Assembly (NCBI GenBank): GCA_949284415.1
Contig: CASDVM010000040.1
Span: 16,210-80,209 of the forward strand
Source: an uncultured bacterium
Lineage (GTDB): Bacteria; Cyanobacteriota; Vampirovibrionia; Gastranaerophilales; Gastranaerophilaceae
Direction of reading: 5' to 3'
DNA length: 64,000 nt
Numbering within the stretch: position 1 is the stretch's first letter; the number at the start of each line of letters is the position of its first letter. The position numbers were made by a program, and so were the translations under genes. The notes beneath the pieces are model-generated. The model saw only the letters and a program-made list of their open reading frames with translations. It did no database searches and was not told the origin of the DNA. Of the stretch, positions 7,969 to 15,606 are shown one piece after another.

Positions 7969-7996
7969 TTGCAAAATTTTTTTTTTATATTATATT
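7969..7996 (+). promoter_or_regulatory. Promoter of tRNA-Gly
   Basis: TTGCAA (7969-7974) and TATATT (7991-7996) are separated by 16 nt within a run of T. They predict a start around 8003, just before the mature tRNA 5' end at 8005. Confidence 0.55.
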
Positions 7997-8004
7997 AGAA
8001 ATAT

Positions 8005-8077
8005 GCGGAAGTAACTCAATGGCTAGAGTACCTGCCTTCCAAGCAGGCTGTTGCGAGTTCGAGTCTCGTCTTCCGCT
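8005..8077 (+). tRNA. tRNA-Gly (anticodon UCC)
   Basis: A 73-nt cloverleaf. The acceptor arms GCGGAAG and CTTCCGC pair fully, and the discriminator is U. The anticodon stem CCTGC/GCAGG encloses CTTCCAA with anticodon TCC. The T arm is GCGAG-TTCGAGT-CTCGT, with one G-U pair. No CCA is encoded, so the 3' end needs CCA-adding enzyme. The MscS-type channel gene starts only 30 bp downstream, so the two may share a transcript. Confidence 0.95.
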
Positions 8078-8107
8078 ATTTTTGTACCCGAAATAATGGG
8101 GGTTAAC

Positions 8108-8962
8108 ATGATTAACGAAATTTCCGAATTTTCAGATAAAATTGACAGACTGTTAAATGCTCTGCGCATAAAATTTATTTTCGAAATTATTGTAATTTTA
8201 ATTATCGGAACTTTATTATTCAAGCTCATTGATCTGCTTGATGCTAAGCTGAAAGACAGATTAAGAGAAAAAAATAATTCTCCTTTAACAAGATTTGTTC
8301 CGATATTGAGCAATATTTTTAAAGGCATTATTGTATTTTTCCTTCTTGCATCATTCCTGCAAAGCCACGGCTATTCAATGTCTTCATTAATTGCAGGTTT
8401 CGGGATTACAGGTCTTGCAGTCGGTTTTGCAGCTCAAAAAACAATTGCAAACGTTTTCGGAACTTTCGGAATTTTATCGGATCACTCATACCAGATTGGC
8501 GACTATATCAGTGTAAACGGATTTGAAGGCAATGTTGAAGAAATTAATATGCGTTCAACCAAAATAAGAGCTCTCGACAATTCTTTAATTATCCTGCCCA
8601 ATGATGTTGTATCAGGAACAGTTATAAAAAATGTTACCAACGGCGAAAAAAGAAGAATTTTCGAGACATTCGGCGTAACTTATGACACTTCTGATGAAAA
8701 ACTTAAACGCGCAATAACAATCCTTGAAGAAATTTTAAACGCAAATAATGATGTCCGCGATGATTATATTGTATATCTGGAGACTCTGTCATCAAGCTCC
8801 ATTGATATTAAGGTCAGCGCTTATACAAAAACTAACAATTATAACAAATATCTTAAAATTAAAGAACAGGTTTTACTGGAAGCAATAAGAAGATTCCGCG
8901 AAGAAGGTATTGAATTTGCATTCCCGTCAACTACCGTTTATATGGCGAAAGATGAAAATTAA
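8108..8962 (+). CDS. MscS-family small-conductance mechanosensitive channel
   Basis: Pore protein that opens under membrane tension to release solutes during hypo-osmotic shock. It has 284 residues: transmembrane segments near residues 20-45 and 75-95, the pore-lining TM3 GFGITGLAVGFAAQKTIANVFG, then the conserved beta domain GDYISVNGFEGNVEEINMRST and an alpha/beta C-terminal cage. The chosen ATG at 8108 has GGGGG about 5 bases upstream. The frame is open further upstream, but that part overlaps the tRNA and is not plausible protein. The 3' end overlaps rlmH by 11 bp. Confidence 0.9.
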   Translation: MINEISEFSDKIDRLLNALRIKFIFEIIVILIIGTLLFKLIDLLDAKLKDRLREKNNSPLTRFVPILSNIFKGIIVFFLLASFLQSHGYSMSSLIAGFGITGLAVGFAAQKTIANVFGTFGILSDHSYQIGDYISVNGFEGNVEEINMRSTKIRALDNSLIILPNDVVSGTVIKNVTNGEKRRIFETFGVTYDTSDEKLKRAITILEEILNANNDVRDDYIVYLETLSSSSIDIKVSAYTKTNNYNKYLKIKEQVLLEAIRRFREEGIEFAFPSTTVYMAKDEN

Positions 8963-9422
8963 AATTATTGCTCCGGGCAAAATTAAAGAAAAATTCCTAA
9001 AAGAAGGTATTGATGAATTTTTGAAGCGGCTCAGGCCTTATGCTTCTGTTGAAATTATAGAAATTCCCGCAATAGAGATTAAAGATGAGAATTTGACAGA
9101 GAAGATTTTGGAGCAGGAAGGCGAAAAAATTCTTTCACACATAAAACCCCAATCCTATGTAATTACTCTGGAAATAAAGGGCAAAATGTTTTCATCGGAA
9201 GAATTTGCACAAAAAATTGAGGAGCTGGCAAATGACGGTGTTTCAGAAATTGTCTTTGTAATAGGTTCTTCCTACGGACTTTCACCAATAGTATCGATGC
9301 GCGCAAATCTGAAATTAAGCATGTCTAAAATGACATTTCTGCATCAGTTTGCCAGACTTATCCTGATTGAACAAATATACAGAGCTTTCAAAATTATTAA
9401 AGGGGAAACCTACCACAAATAG
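8952..9422 (+). CDS. rlmH: 23S rRNA pseudouridine-1915 N3-methyltransferase RlmH
   Basis: SPOUT methyltransferase acting on 23S rRNA position 1915 in assembled ribosomes. It has 156 residues starting MKIKIIAPGKIKEKFL, the normal family start. Upstream in-frame codons belong to the overlapping channel gene. Diagnostic motifs are FVIGSSYGLS (SAM-binding knot), LKLSMSKMTFLHQFARLILI and EQIYRAFKIIKGETYHK at the C-terminus. The usual VIGGSxG reads VIGSSYG. The gene is translationally coupled to the MscS-type gene by an 11-bp overlap. Confidence 0.95.
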   Translation: MKIKIIAPGKIKEKFLKEGIDEFLKRLRPYASVEIIEIPAIEIKDENLTEKILEQEGEKILSHIKPQSYVITLEIKGKMFSSEEFAQKIEELANDGVSEIVFVIGSSYGLSPIVSMRANLKLSMSKMTFLHQFARLILIEQIYRAFKIIKGETYHK

Positions 9423-9445
9423 ACGACATAAAGTTTTTCGCCTGA

Positions 9446-9454
9446 TGTTATAAT
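9446..9454 (+). promoter_or_regulatory. Extended -10 promoter for the M49-like peptidase gene
   Basis: TGTTATAAT, a consensus extended -10, lies 30 bp before the ATG at 9484. AAGGAG sits 7 bases before the start codon. No clear -35 is visible. Confidence 0.5.
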
Positions 9455-9483
9455 AAATCCAACGGTAAAAAGGAGAAATTATA

Positions 9484-11241
9484 ATGAGAGAATTTGAATT
9501 TAATCTTTCTATGGAAGAACTTGAAAAACGTACAAATAAAGATTACTTAATGACAAAAAAAATGTTGAAATGCGATGCGCCTGAATACCTTGCACTTCAA
9601 GAAGGCGATAAAGAAACATTAAAACATCTTGTCAAAGCCGCATACATTTTAGAAAAAATCAACATGCAGATTGACTGCCATCACAACCTTGAATTTAAAG
9701 AATTTCTTGAAAGAGAAATTGAAAAAGGAAACAAACAGGCAGAACTTACGAAAATTCTCTTTGATGCGCAGAAAGGCATGAACGCAATTGATACAATGTC
9801 AAATAAAATCAATCTTGCAAAAGGAATAAAAGAATTCCCGGGCAAAGGCGTTTATCCCGAAGATCTTTCAAAAGAGGAATTCCACGGCATCCTGACAAAA
9901 ATGATTAATAAAGGCAAAATTGAAGAAGTCAAAAAAATTCTTACGCAGCGGTCTGTTGTTGAAAGAAACGGCAATGAACTTATCGGCATTGATTACATTG
10001 ACAAATTCAAAGAAGATTTTGAAAAAATGGCGGATGAAATCGATAAAGCTGCAAAGACTTCAACAAACGCTGATTTTACCGAATATTTAAAACTTCAGGC
10101 AAAAGCTTTAAGAACAGCTGATCCGATGCTTGATGCTTATGCGGACAAAAAATGGGCAACCCTGCAGGATACACCGCTTGAATTCACGATAACAAGAGAG
10201 AATTATGAAGACGAAATGACCGGCACAATTGTCGAAAATAAAGAATTGTCAGAACTTCTTGAAAAACACGAAATTAAACCAATCCCGAAAGATTTTTTAG
10301 GCGGACGTGTCGGGATTGTCAATAAAAAAGGCACGGAAGCTCTTACGGCAATAAAAAAATATCTTCCGATACTTGCAAAAAATATGCCCTACGCTGATGA
10401 ATATGAACAAAATATTCAGCCTGCGGATACAATTGACACTGCGCCTATTGAAAAAGACGAAAAATTAAAGCAAACAATGGTTGATGTTGATTTGGTAGCT
10501 GTAACAGGTGATGTCGGCGCATACAGAGGCGGAATTACTCTTGCCGAAAACCTGCCGAATGATGACAAACTCTCGCTTACAATCGGCGGCGGAAGAAGAA
10601 ACGTTTACCACAGACAAATTCGTTTCATTAGCGACATGAAAAAGCTTCAGGAAAGACTAGATGCAATTTTGGATAAAGAACAGCATAAATATTATCTTGA
10701 TGAAGCTGACCACTGGTTTACAATCGGTCATGAAAACGCACATTCACTCGGGCCTAAAAAGGCTTGCGAAACTCTTGGCAAATACAGAAATATTATTGAA
10801 GAAAATAAAGCAGATATGGGTTCTCTTGCTTTTGTAGATCTTTTAACAGAGCTTGGGATGTACACGGAAGAACAAAGAAAACAAATTATAGTAACAACTG
10901 TTGCAGATAATTTCTTAAAATCAAAACCAACATTAAGTCAAGCCCATAGAGTACGTACCGTAATGCAAAACAAATACTTCTCAGAACGCGGTGCTTATAA
11001 CATTATAAATGGCAAAATTCATGTAAATATAGATAAAGTTGTTCCGATTGCTAAAGAAATGCTCGCGGAAATTGTAAGAATTCAAATAGAAGGAGACTTT
11101 AATAAAGCAGAAAAATACGTTCTTGATAACTTTGTCTGGACTGATAATATGGAGCTTATCGCCCAAAAACTCCAAAAAATCAACAAAACATTAAACGGAA
11201 GAACTGAATCGGAACTGGCAGAAAAACTGCTCAAAGAATAA
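9484..11241 (+). CDS. M49-like (dipeptidyl peptidase III-type) zinc metallopeptidase
   Basis: A 585-residue protein without signal peptide. The C-terminal half contains TIGHENAHSLGPK, a HExxH zinc site, and about 35 residues later IIEENKADMGSLAF. The latter resembles the EECRAE/EExxAD motif that supplies the third zinc ligand in M49 peptidases. Classical DPP III has the expanded HExxGH form; here the motif is the ordinary five-residue HENAH, as in some bacterial M49 relatives. The N-terminal ~250 residues are helical and rich in Lys and Glu. Single-gene unit with its own extended -10 promoter and a strong terminator. Substrate is unknown; a dipeptide-releasing exopeptidase is inference. Confidence 0.7.
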   Translation: MREFEFNLSMEELEKRTNKDYLMTKKMLKCDAPEYLALQEGDKETLKHLVKAAYILEKINMQIDCHHNLEFKEFLEREIEKGNKQAELTKILFDAQKGMNAIDTMSNKINLAKGIKEFPGKGVYPEDLSKEEFHGILTKMINKGKIEEVKKILTQRSVVERNGNELIGIDYIDKFKEDFEKMADEIDKAAKTSTNADFTEYLKLQAKALRTADPMLDAYADKKWATLQDTPLEFTITRENYEDEMTGTIVENKELSELLEKHEIKPIPKDFLGGRVGIVNKKGTEALTAIKKYLPILAKNMPYADEYEQNIQPADTIDTAPIEKDEKLKQTMVDVDLVAVTGDVGAYRGGITLAENLPNDDKLSLTIGGGRRNVYHRQIRFISDMKKLQERLDAILDKEQHKYYLDEADHWFTIGHENAHSLGPKKACETLGKYRNIIEENKADMGSLAFVDLLTELGMYTEEQRKQIIVTTVADNFLKSKPTLSQAHRVRTVMQNKYFSERGAYNIINGKIHVNIDKVVPIAKEMLAEIVRIQIEGDFNKAEKYVLDNFVWTDNMELIAQKLQKINKTLNGRTESELAEKLLKE

Positions 11242-11243
11242 CT

Positions 11244-11275
11244 AAAAAAGACCGGATAAAATCCGGTCTTTTTTA
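11244..11275. terminator. Bidirectional intrinsic terminator
   Basis: AAAAAAGACCGGAT, loop AAA, ATCCGGTCTTTTTT. The stem is flanked by A-tract and T-tract, so it works for the metallopeptidase gene on the plus strand and for the convergent prepilin gene on the minus strand. Confidence 0.9.
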
Positions 11276-11296
11276 TCTAATTTCAAATATAAATGA

Positions 11297-12340
11297 TTAC
11301 CATGGATAATCATCAGCTATTTGCCAGCCATCTGCCTGAATTAATAAAGAACAAAAATCCCCCTGTAAATATCCTGTACCGGAAGGGGCAGTTTTACTAC
11401 AGCCACCTCTTACATCAGACATTAAATAATTTCTGTCTTTTAGATAAGAAGAATTTTGAACACCTGAAGCATTTGCCCCATTAACACCGGCAGTAAATAT
11501 ATATTTATCTCCCCAATCAGGCCGCATTGAAAAAGCAAATACATCTTTACCTATAACAGTTTTACCACTCTCGCCATTGATATCAACATAAAATTTTATA
11601 TAAGAAGTTGCACCTGCACTTCCATGACCAAGACGCATCAAAACTCCCATACCATTATATAATATAAAACTTCTGTATTTTATAGACTCGGTTATTTCAC
11701 CTCCATCAAGCTGATGAAGTTTATTTTTTTCATTAGATTGTCCGCTGTAACAAAACATTGCCTTAGACACTACCCCGCAATCTTTACTAACTTGTACATA
11801 CGGAATTATATATTGGTTTGCAAAAGAATTTTCATCATTATAATCCCAGTATAAAGGAGATTCATTCATAGCAGTAGATTGAGAAATTACATTAGATAAT
11901 AAAGAATAAGCTTTCTTTAACTGCGATACTGTCTGTTTTTTCTGATAACTTGATATAAGAGTCTGCATCGTCATAGCTGCGACTACACCGATAATTCCTA
12001 AGGTAATCAACACCTCTGCCAAAGTAAACGCGGCTTGACGAATGTCGCCAAAGTGGGCTACGTACGTAGAACCCTCAGCCAGAGTCAATGCGGCGTGTTT
12101 TTTTAGTGAAGTGTGAAGAGTGAAACGTGAAGAACCTTTCCCTCTCCCATTGCGGGAGAGGGAAACAATATCACCGGCAAGGAATTGAATATTAAGACCT
12201 GTCATCACGCATATGGTGCACGATCTTTTTATAACAAATTTTAGATTACGCAATAAATGAGCAATGACATTAATGTATAAGACTTGACTTAATGCCCTTC
12301 GGTCAGCTGGAAATGCCCCCCCCCCGAAGCTCTCGAACAA
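11297..12340 (-). CDS. Prepilin-like protein, aberrant copy 1 (repeat-derived 5' region, poly-G tract)
   Basis: The mature part begins at AA|FTLAEVLITLGIIGVVAAM, a prepilin peptidase site plus assembly helix. It continues for about 230 residues as a globular domain with a closing Cys-rich segment (GGCSKTAPSG, GDFCSLLIQADGW). Instead of a short leader, about 110 codons of repeat-derived sequence precede it. These include a second pseudo-leader ALTLAEGSTYVAHFGDIRQA created by a 60-bp in-frame duplication. The frame opens at a TTG at 12340. The only start with a good ribosome binding site (AGAGGAG) is the ATG at 12352-12354. That ATG enters a G10 tract (12316-12325) and in this frame ends after 21 residues. 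Eleven or eight G would fuse it to the pilin. The true start is therefore uncertain: phase-variable, silent, or internal. Confidence 0.7.
   Translation of the reverse strand: MFESFGGGAFPADRRALSQVLYINVIAHLLRNLKFVIKRSCTICVMTGLNIQFLAGDIVSLSRNGRGKGSSRFTLHTSLKKHAALTLAEGSTYVAHFGDIRQAAFTLAEVLITLGIIGVVAAMTMQTLISSYQKKQTVSQLKKAYSLLSNVISQSTAMNESPLYWDYNDENSFANQYIIPYVQVSKDCGVVSKAMFCYSGQSNEKNKLHQLDGGEITESIKYRSFILYNGMGVLMRLGHGSAGATSYIKFYVDINGESGKTVIGKDVFAFSMRPDWGDKYIFTAGVNGANASGVQNSSYLKDRNYLMSDVRGGCSKTAPSGTGYLQGDFCSLLIQADGWQIADDYPW
12137..12165. repeat. GA-rich hairpin element (CCTCTCCC class)
   Basis: A perfect 12-bp stem TTTCCCTCTCCC/GGGAGAGGGAAA with loop ATTGC lies within the prepilin copy 1 leader region. 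Related hairpins occur at 32026-32049, 45109-45144 and 55877-55897. In prepilin copy 2 the corresponding hairpin is imperfect and adjoins a 183-bp insertion. Confidence 0.7.
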
Positions 12341-12360
12341 TTTAATCTTTTCATAAATTC
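12164..12360 (-). repeat. Long duplicated leader segment A, copy 1 (with G10 tract)
   Basis: This stretch of about 197 bp recurs at 32050-32246, apparently with one internal mismatch (ATAACAAATT versus ATTACAAATT in plus-strand reading). It includes the ribosome binding site region, the ATG, the G10 tract and a 26-nt palindromic element. Distances between landmarks are identical in the two copies. Beyond it the promoters diverge, indicating recent duplication or gene conversion. Confidence 0.85.
12201..12226 (-). repeat. 26-nt palindromic element, copy 2
   Basis: Minus-strand orientation: AGAT at 12226 and ATGAC at 12201. The core is CGTGCACC...TGCGTGA, a weaker hairpin. It lies inside the repeat-derived 5' region of prepilin copy 1. 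The same element, base for base, occurs in prepilin copy 2. Confidence 0.7.
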
Positions 12361-12407
12361 AAACTCCTCTTGCTATATACCTTATTATAACATATTTTTT
12401 TAACTTT

Positions 12408-13190
12408 TCAATGTTTTATTTCATGTTGAAAAGCCCATGCCGAATGGTTATGTATACTTTCAAATGCTTCGCAGTCAACCTGAAATTCTTTTATTATCGG
12501 ATGATTTCTTAGTTTAACGACAACATCACGCAATACATCTTCTACAAATTTGGGATTATCCCAGGCCTTCTCTGTTACAAATTTTTCATCTTCACGCTTT
12601 AATAAAGGATATACAGGACAGGATGCACAACTTTCAATTAATTCGATTAAATCTTCAAGCCATACCTGCTCATTTTCATCATAGGAAACTTTTACCCTGA
12701 TAAATGCCCGCTGGTTATGAGCGCCGTTATCTGAAATTTCCTTTGAACACGGGCAGAGCGTTGTTACAGGGACTTCAACTCCAAGAATAAATTTGTAATC
12801 ACCTTTTTCAATCCGTCCTTCAAACAGGCATTCATAACTCATAGGCGCAGACAAACCCGTTACCGGCGATTTTTTATCAAGAAAATATGTAAATTTGAAT
12901 TCAAGTTCTCCGCTTTCAGCATCAAGATTATGAATAATTTTCTCTAAACATCCTTTAATATCAACGCCGAGAAGATTTTTGTTTTTCCATTCCGCAAGAA
13001 CCTCTACAAACCTTGACATGTGCGTTCCCTTGTAATCTCTGGGTAACGATACATTCACCCTTGCTTTTGCACATACGATCTGGTTAGAACTGTTTTTCCG
13101 TTGAATTATCAAAGGAAGTTCAAGATGTTTAATTCCGACCTTTTGAATATCTACATTTCTTGTATCTTTTAAGTTCTGTATATCCTTCAT
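12408..13190 (-). CDS. folE2: GTP cyclohydrolase IB (FolE2 / COG1469)
   Basis: Converts GTP to 7,8-dihydroneopterin triphosphate, the first step of folate and queuosine-precursor synthesis. It replaces the zinc-dependent FolE. The 260-residue protein carries the FolE2 signature VPVTTLCPCSKEISDNGAHN followed by QR, in which the Cys is a metal ligand. KYDENEQ-like and SCASCPVYPLLKREDEK segments match the C-terminal part of the family. FolE2 enzymes can use metals other than zinc. It is transcribed separately from the upstream thioredoxin-like gene, because a terminator lies between them. No other folate gene is adjacent. Confidence 0.92.
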   Translation of the reverse strand: MKDIQNLKDTRNVDIQKVGIKHLELPLIIQRKNSSNQIVCAKARVNVSLPRDYKGTHMSRFVEVLAEWKNKNLLGVDIKGCLEKIIHNLDAESGELEFKFTYFLDKKSPVTGLSAPMSYECLFEGRIEKGDYKFILGVEVPVTTLCPCSKEISDNGAHNQRAFIRVKVSYDENEQVWLEDLIELIESCASCPVYPLLKREDEKFVTEKAWDNPKFVEDVLRDVVVKLRNHPIIKEFQVDCEAFESIHNHSAWAFQHEIKH

Positions 13191-13206
13191 AAAACTATTT
13201 TAGCAT

Positions 13207-13239
13207 AAAAAAAAGACCTTGATATATTTCTTCAAGGCC
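13207..13239 (-). terminator. Intrinsic terminator of the thioredoxin-like gene
   Basis: On the minus strand GGCCTTGA and TCAAGGTC pair (8 bp, one G-U) around a 9-nt loop and are followed by eight T. It lies between the thioredoxin-like gene and folE2, 17 bp before the folE2 start. Confidence 0.7.
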
Positions 13240-13338
13240 TATCCGTTTAAATAAGAAGAGAGAGCTTTATACTTATATAAAACCCACTCTTACAAAAAAA
13301 TTGCTATTTTTTTCTCATTTATGAAGAAATATTAAGAA

Positions 13339-13812
13339 TTATTTTTCTTCCGTTGAAACGGCTTTGTCCAAAAGCTTTCTTATTCTAAGATATCTGTCCA
13401 ATTCAACTCTGAATTTCTTCAAATTTTGATAATAGTTATTTGCCATTAAAACTCTGTTGTCATACTTTGGATCAAGAATATAAACTGTAGGGAATCCGGA
13501 AATACCCACATCTTCTACAAGAGCTTTATTATTTTCATTTTCAACATCAATCATAACAAAATTATATTTATTTTTATAAATGCTGCTTAATGCTTTAAAT
13601 TTCGGCATAAACTTCATACAATAACCGCACCAGTCAACGTAAAATAAAGCTAACATCGGTTTGTCAGATTCCAGCGCTTTATCATAAGTAATTCCAATCT
13701 TGTAATCAGACGGATGCTTTGGAGCATTCATTGCGGCAACTGCAAAGCCTACAACTGATGATACTGCCATTGCTATAATAATTCCTAAAGTAATAAGTAG
13801 TTTCTTTTTCAT
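13339..13812 (-). CDS. Membrane-anchored thioredoxin-like protein
   Basis: Thiol-disulfide oxidoreductase of 157 residues. The start MKKKLLITLGIIIAMAVSSV is an uncleaved anchor or signal peptide. An ATG 12 bases earlier is ruled out because GGAGG sits between the two ATGs. The active site FYVDWCGYCMKFMPKF has the CxxC (CGYC) of DsbD-gamma/TlpA-like proteins, and the cis-Pro loop is GISGFPTVYILDP. It probably faces the periplasm and reduces or oxidises exported proteins. Possible clients are the Cys-rich pilins encoded nearby, but that is inference. It is a single-gene unit with its own terminator. Confidence 0.85.
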   Translation of the reverse strand: MKKKLLITLGIIIAMAVSSVVGFAVAAMNAPKHPSDYKIGITYDKALESDKPMLALFYVDWCGYCMKFMPKFKALSSIYKNKYNFVMIDVENENNKALVEDVGISGFPTVYILDPKYDNRVLMANNYYQNLKKFRVELDRYLRIRKLLDKAVSTEEK

Positions 13813-14008
13813 AATATCCTCCAATACACATTATACTACAAACTTTTTATCTTACAAATTTTTATAATTTGAAATATAACTTAACAAAAATGTTTAAAAA
13901 ATTATATACTATGGTATATACTAAATATATACTAATTTAGATTTGTATATAACAATAATCAAAATGTATCGTCTTGTGTTACTGAAAAAAGAAGGAGTTT
14001 AAAGAGGT

Positions 14009-14908
14009 ATGAAAAAAAATTCCCCCGTCAAAATGAAATCTTCAGGCAGGCTTTCCAACCCTGCCAAAAATGAAATTTTTGACGGTGCAGGTGATAGCGT
14101 ACTATCAAATTATGTCAGAGAAATTTCCGACTACAAATCACTTACCCCGTCAGAAGAAAAAGAGCTTGCAAAAAAAGCAAAAGCAGGAGATGAAGAGGCA
14201 AAAAAACAATTAATCAAAGCTAATTTGAAACTTGTAATCACAATCGCAAAAAAAGCAATTCACATGTCAAATCTTCCAATGATAGACTTGATTCAGGAAG
14301 GTAATCTTGGGCTTATGATTGCGGCAGAAAAATTCAATTACAAACTCGGCTATAAATTTGCAACTTATGCAAGCTGGTGGATTAAACAGGCAATGTTTAA
14401 GGCAATATCAGAACAGTCTCACTGTATGAAAATTCCTGTTTATATACAGGAAACCTTATCGAGATTTTCTAAACTAAAACGCGAAATGGAACGAGAAAAC
14501 AACTGTCAGGTACAAAATGAAGAAGTTGCAAAAAAAATGAATATTCCGTCCGACAAAATTGATTTATTCCTGAACGCATACTCAAAAACAATATCCATAG
14601 AAAGCAGTTTAGAAAACCATGACGGCAAAGAAATGAATATCGCAGATATTATAGAAGATAAAAAAGCATCTGCCACTGAAAATGCAGAATTAGAAGATTT
14701 GAAAACCGATATTCTTAATGTAATTTCAACTCTGAAAGAGCGGGAACAGCAGGTTGTCAAAATGCGCTACGGTCTGGATGGAGACGATAAAAAAACTCTC
14801 GAAGAAATCGGCAGTATTTACGGCGTAACAAAAGAATGCATACGCCAGACAGAATTAAGAGCTTTGAAAAAGATGAAATTCTCCGTGTTAGGTCAGTACG
14901 TTGATTAG
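14009..14908 (+). CDS. RpoD-family (group 2) sigma-70 factor
   Basis: RNA polymerase sigma subunit of 299 residues. It has region 1.2 (DSVLSNYVREISDYKSLTPS), region 2 with IDLIQEGNLGLMIAAEKFNY and YKFATYASWWIKQAMFKAIS, region 3 (SRFSKLKREMERENN) and region 4 (LKEREQQVVKMRYGLDGD; HTH TLEEIGSIYGVTKECIRQTE). It lacks region 1.1, and the usual ADQ(A/S)RTIRIP after region 2.4 reads SEQSHCMKIP. These features suit an alternative group 2 sigma rather than the housekeeping one. The 5' region has two ATATACTA repeats about 75-95 bp before the ATG. A terminator follows the gene. Confidence 0.9.
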   Translation: MKKNSPVKMKSSGRLSNPAKNEIFDGAGDSVLSNYVREISDYKSLTPSEEKELAKKAKAGDEEAKKQLIKANLKLVITIAKKAIHMSNLPMIDLIQEGNLGLMIAAEKFNYKLGYKFATYASWWIKQAMFKAISEQSHCMKIPVYIQETLSRFSKLKREMERENNCQVQNEEVAKKMNIPSDKIDLFLNAYSKTISIESSLENHDGKEMNIADIIEDKKASATENAELEDLKTDILNVISTLKEREQQVVKMRYGLDGDDKKTLEEIGSIYGVTKECIRQTELRALKKMKFSVLGQYVD

Positions 14909-14952
14909 GTGTGTATATTTTATTCATTTGTGTTTATTTGTATAAAAAATTT

Positions 14953-14981
14953 CAAAAGGAGGCATCAATGCTTCCTTTTTT
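14953..14981 (+). terminator. Intrinsic terminator after the sigma factor gene
   Basis: AAAAGGAGGCAT and ATGCTTCCTTTT pair around CA, with one bulge, and are followed by T residues on the plus strand. It lies 45 bp after the sigma factor stop codon. Confidence 0.8.
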
Positions 14982-15038
14982 GTAATTTTCATATAAATAC
15001 AGGTGTACTTTTTTTTCAAAATCATTAATATTAAAAGT

Positions 15039-15572
15039 ATGAAAAAATTTTTGACATTACTATTGATAATAATTTTTTCCGCAGGAAACATCACATTTGC
15101 GGAAGGTGATTTATGGGATAATTTCGGGGATCAAAATGTTTACGGTCAAAAACCGGTAAGCGACCAAGATTTTCAAAAAGCTCTTGAAAGCAAAAAAGGG
15201 AAAAAGAAAAAAGATAAAAATATTCCCAAAGGAGAGAGTTTTTCAAGGAGCAATGAAACAGAATCACTAACAACAACCGTTAAAGAGCCGCAAATATTAC
15301 TTATTCCGCTGAGTTTGAAAGCCGGAGAAGATGTAATAATCCCTCCCGGACACTATGAAGTAAAAGGAGAACGGGAGAACGGTAAAACATATTTGAAACT
15401 TTACCAGTCGCATTTCATGATAGCAAAACTGCCGGCTACAGAAACAAATGATGATTTTGGCGAACAGACAATTAACTTTGTAAAACTATTACCGCATGGG
15501 GATTATCATGTCCGGATTATTTACGGCAGTATTGATTTTAATGCGTACGCAGTAATTGACACAGCAGACTAA
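15039..15572 (+). CDS. Exported protein of unknown function
   Basis: A 177-residue protein with a clear signal peptide, MKKFLTLLLIIIFSAGNITF, probably cleaved after FAE. The ATG at 15039 was chosen because it starts the signal peptide. A basic linker KKGKKKKDKN follows. A C-terminal beta-rich domain begins near residue 95 (ILLIPLSLKAGEDVIIPPGH) and looks like a small sandwich fold. I do not recognise the family. It stands alone between a terminator and deoB, 34 bp upstream of deoB, and could be co-transcribed with it. Confidence 0.6.
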   Translation: MKKFLTLLLIIIFSAGNITFAEGDLWDNFGDQNVYGQKPVSDQDFQKALESKKGKKKKDKNIPKGESFSRSNETESLTTTVKEPQILLIPLSLKAGEDVIIPPGHYEVKGERENGKTYLKLYQSHFMIAKLPATETNDDFGEQTINFVKLLPHGDYHVRIIYGSIDFNAYAVIDTAD

Positions 15573-15606
15573 AATTGCTAAAATCTGGTTATAAGAGGGG
15601 GAAAAT

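Noticed and set aside
8051..8107. Longer N-terminus for the MscS-type channel
   Set aside because: The upstream open sequence overlaps the tRNA-Gly T and acceptor arms, and the ATG at 8108 has its own ribosome binding site.
11985..12360. Insertion sequence or transposase remnant at the prepilin leaders
   Set aside because: No transposase-like coding sequence or long terminal inverted repeats are present; the region is a mosaic of short palindromes.
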